A stretch of DNA of 7,913 nt from Bacteroidales bacterium (GTDB lineage Bacteria > Bacteroidota > Bacteroidia > Bacteroidales > DTU049): NCBI GenBank assembly GCA_030017935.1, contig JASEGF010000094.1, forward strand, positions 1 through 7,913. The letters run 5' to 3'. Both the position numbers and the translations under genes were made by a program. The notes beneath the pieces are model-generated. The model was not told where the DNA came from and did not search any database. It saw only the letters and a list, made by a program, of their open reading frames with translations. Positions 6,327 through 7,913 of the stretch are shown here, piece by piece; the stretch's first letter is position 1; each line of letters begins with the position of its first letter.

Positions 6327-7545
6327 TATTTTTTCTTATTTTAATTTGACGCCAAAGCACTATTATAGCAGATAATAAAATTACTACTGAAAAGATAGCC
6401 ACATATTTAGGATTTATATTATACAAAATTCCCATCAACCAGCTACCAATAAACCACGTAATACCGTAAAAAGTATAATAAATACCTAATATTCTTCCTC
6501 TATAATTTACCTCTACATTATCTGCTATATATGCTAAAGCTATACTTTCCATAGCACCTAATAGTACACCCCACAAAATTAACCCAATTACTATACTTGT
6601 TATATTAGTAGTCAAGAAAACCAATGGAGCAAAAGATAAACCAATAATAGCTGCTATCCATAGCGTAATTGCACCTTTTTTATCGTATAAATTGCCAAAA
6701 ATGAATGCTGCCAGTCCATCTACTCCCATCACCATCATATATAACAAAGTAATATATTTGATATCTATCACTTTATTGGTTTCAATATGAAATGCCATCA
6801 GAGGGAAATCAGCCATTCCTACAGCTAATAAACCTATAGCGATGATATATAATAAAATAGGTTTTATTTTTTTGAGTTCTAATTTTTGTGTAGGAGCATT
6901 AACATCAGAATCTGTTAATTCAAATTCTTCTGCTTTAGGGAAAATAGCTTTAGAGATAGTTAAAACTATAAGTGTGAGTATAGCTGGGATAGCTAAGCTA
7001 GCAAATGCCCATTGATATTGAGCATATGTGCCAGCAGACTCTTTCCATTGCATAATGAAAAATAAAAGTAAAGGCCCTAGCATAGCTCCTATTTGATCTA
7101 AAACTTCTACCAAACCAAAACCTTTTCCAGTACCTACACGTTTAGCAGCAAAAGATACCAATGTGGTTTTAGCTGGAGCTCTTACTGCCTTGCCTAATCT
7201 CTCACAAACTATTAAAATAGCAGCCCATATCCATCCATTTGGAGGTACTACAGCTAGCAGTGGAATAGCAATTAAATTAATAGAATAACCAAGAATGGTA
7301 AAAAGCCAATATTTCTTAGTTTTATCTACTACAAAACCAAATAACAACCTAACTGTATAGCCTATAAATTCTCCCAATCCAGAAACGAAACCAACAGCAG
7401 AGGCACTAGCTCCTAAAAATAATAAATATGGACCTATTAAGCTACGTGCACTTTCGTAAGTCATATCTGCTAAAAGACTCACAATACCCATTAATAACAG
7501 AAAGGTAAAAGCTTGTTTTTTTAATTTTTTATCTGTCATTTGCAT
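6310..7545 (-). CDS. MFS transporter, substrate unknown
   Basis: A 411-residue inner-membrane protein with the length and layout of a 12-helix major facilitator. The first six-helix half covers about 12-200. A charged, Asp/Glu- and Lys-rich cytoplasmic loop (about 203-228) follows, then the second half (about 229-398) and a basic tail. Motif A-like loops appear after helix 2 (GFVVDKTKK, 70-78) and at the matching place in the second half (GNLYDKKG, 284-291). Distinctive stretches are DMTYESARSLIGPYLL (27-42), ERLGKAVRAPAKTTL (115-129) and GFGLVEVLDQIGAMLGP (142-158). These mark a conserved but functionally uncharacterised MFS subfamily; I cannot name a substrate. An in-frame TAA at 7567-7569 sets the limit. 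Two ATGs, codons 1 and 3, are possible starts, and the duplicated copy of this start upstream keeps both. It overlaps the HAD phosphatase gene by 17 bases, so a linked role, such as export or uptake of a compound the phosphatase acts on, is possible but only inferred. Confidence 0.85.
   Translation of the reverse strand: MQMTDKKLKKQAFTFLLLMGIVSLLADMTYESARSLIGPYLLFLGASASAVGFVSGLGEFIGYTVRLLFGFVVDKTKKYWLFTILGYSINLIAIPLLAVVPPNGWIWAAILIVCERLGKAVRAPAKTTLVSFAAKRVGTGKGFGLVEVLDQIGAMLGPLLLFFIMQWKESAGTYAQYQWAFASLAIPAILTLIVLTISKAIFPKAEEFELTDSDVNAPTQKLELKKIKPILLYIIAIGLLAVGMADFPLMAFHIETNKVIDIKYITLLYMMVMGVDGLAAFIFGNLYDKKGAITLWIAAIIGLSFAPLVFLTTNITSIVIGLILWGVLLGAMESIALAYIADNVEVNYRGRILGIYYTFYGITWFIGSWLMGILYNINPKYVAIFSVVILLSAIIVLWRQIKIRKNNENIL
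7513..7545 (-). repeat. 33-base direct repeat, downstream copy (start of the MFS gene)
   Basis: These bases are the first eleven codons of the MFS gene (MQMTDKKLKKQ). They match 7615-7647 in 31 of 33 positions in the same orientation, 102 bases apart. Identity stops abruptly at the inner edge (next codons GCT versus TAT). This copy is followed by the intact gene and is probably the original. Confidence 0.8.
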
Positions 7546-7561
7546 ATTTATTGTTTTTTTG

Positions 7562-7569
7562 CAAATTTA
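7562..7569 (-). promoter_or_regulatory. Bacteroidetes-type -7 promoter element (TAAATTTG) before the MFS-HAD pair
   Basis: TAAATTTG on the minus strand matches TAnnTTTG and lies 16 bases before the first MFS ATG. It lies between the two copies of the 33-base repeat, so the mini-ORF of the upstream copy would not be carried on a transcript starting here. No clear -33 TTG is visible. Confidence 0.38.
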
Positions 7570-7596
7570 TTATGTTTTCTCTTATTATCTATTATC

Positions 7597-7647
7597 TTAA
7601 TGCTTAATTCGATATTGTTTTTTTAATTTTTTATCTGACATTTTCAT
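7597..7647 (-). pseudogene. 16-codon mini-ORF, a truncated duplicate of the MFS gene start
   Basis: The frame reads MKMSDKKLKKQYRIKH and stops at TAA (7597-7599). Its first eleven codons differ from MQMTDKKLKKQ of the MFS gene by two conservative changes (Gln to Lys, Thr to Ser). After that the similarity ends and nothing resembling the rest of a transporter follows. It overlaps the last 17 bases of the trmH gene in another frame. The simplest reading is a relic of a small tandem duplication, or of a lost transporter copy. A short leader peptide is possible, but nothing specific supports it. Confidence 0.5.
7615..7647 (-). repeat. 33-base direct repeat, upstream copy
   Basis: Near-identical (31/33) to 7513-7545, with mismatches at 7638 and 7645 in plus coordinates counted along the repeat. 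It spans the 3' end of trmH and the mini-ORF start. The run of A/T bases makes part of the match cheap, but the shared GTCAGATAAA/ACAGATAAA core and the paired ATG codons are hard to explain by composition alone. Confidence 0.7.
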
Positions 7648-7913
7648 TGTTTAAAAAAGTTTTAATATAAAATTCAGAATTTGATAACGAAGTTAAGGTC
7701 CATTTACATAAAATTTTGTAATACTCCTCATTAGAAAGTTTAAGTAATTTATTTGATTTTCTCATCCGTTGTGTAATAGTAAATAACGAAATACCTACTG
7801 CTACTGACACATTTAAGCTTTCAGCAAAACCATACATAGGGATATACAAAAATTTATCTGCTAAAGAAATAGCCTCATCTGATAAACCTTCTCTTTCTAC
7901 ACCAAACATTACA
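7631..7913 (-). CDS. trmH: TrmH/SpoU-family RNA 2'-O-methyltransferase, C-terminal part
   Basis: The open frame continues past the window edge, so the N-terminal half is missing. The in-frame ATG at 7907-7909 is internal, since a GTA codon precedes it in the reading VMFGVEREG. The visible part holds SpoU motif II (FGVEREGLSDEA, 7909-7874) and motif III (IPMYGFAESLNVSVAVGISLF). Together these form the trefoil-knot SAM site and dimer face, including the conserved Glu, Asn and Ser of GxExxG and SLNVSVA. The closest match by eye is TrmH, which methylates the ribose of G18 in tRNA. A helical tail rich in Trp, Tyr and Lys follows (about 50 residues, NEEYYKILCKW), resembling the extension of Bacteroidetes TrmH homologues. 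The rRNA methylase RlmB is the main alternative, because the substrate-selecting N-terminus is not seen. The final residues NENVR lie in the 33-base repeat, so the natural C-terminus may have been altered there. Confidence 0.82.
   Translation of the reverse strand, partial: VMFGVEREGLSDEAISLADKFLYIPMYGFAESLNVSVAVGISLFTITQRMRKSNKLLKLSNEEYYKILCKWTLTSLSNSEFYIKTFLNNENVR

Noticed and set aside
7907..7909. ATG as the start of the trmH-like gene.
   Set aside because: It falls inside the conserved SpoU motif II, and the frame is open to the window edge, so the gene begins outside the window.

Overview
The window is a strongly AT-rich stretch in which every supported gene is read on the minus strand, so transcription runs from high to low coordinates. 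Three things point to a member of the Bacteroidetes. Start codons lack Shine-Dalgarno sequences. Short sequences matching the Bacteroidetes -7 element TAnnTTTG sit just upstream of four genes (69-76, 3265-3272, 5712-5719, 7562-7569). FeoA is fused to FeoB in one polypeptide, as is common in that phylum. Genus or species cannot be told from this window.

In transcription order: (1) 7913-7631, the C-terminal part of a TrmH/SpoU-type RNA 2'-O-methyltransferase cut by the window edge. (2) 7545-6310 and 6326-5853, an overlapping pair encoding an MFS transporter of unknown substrate and a small HAD phosphatase resembling 5'(3')-deoxyribonucleotidases. (3) 5690-3324, a FeoA-FeoB ferrous iron transporter. 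(4) 3234-1687 and 1675-1295, the carboxyltransferase subunit and the biotin carrier protein of an acyl-CoA carboxylase or methylmalonyl-CoA decarboxylase. (5) 1225-161, an iron-sulfur RlmC-like rRNA m5U methyltransferase. (6) 53-1, the first 17 codons of an unidentified gene running off the left edge. There is no gene-free stretch longer than about 300 bases; the largest gap is 5691-5852.

The content is mainly housekeeping: ferrous iron uptake, propionyl/acetyl-CoA carboxylation, rRNA/tRNA methylation and nucleotide clean-up. I see no mobile element, CRISPR array, RNA gene, toxin-antitoxin pair or defence system, and no convincing new multi-gene system.

The most unusual structure is a 33-base near-perfect direct repeat (31/33 identical). 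It duplicates the start of the MFS gene 102 bases upstream, where it makes a 16-codon mini-ORF overlapping the end of trmH. The next is a perfect 10-base inverted repeat between the HAD gene and feoAB. Smaller points are a carboxyltransferase with Ile at the substrate-selecting position, the absence of a biotin carboxylase gene beside it, and an 18-codon ORF joined to rlmC by an ATGA overlap.
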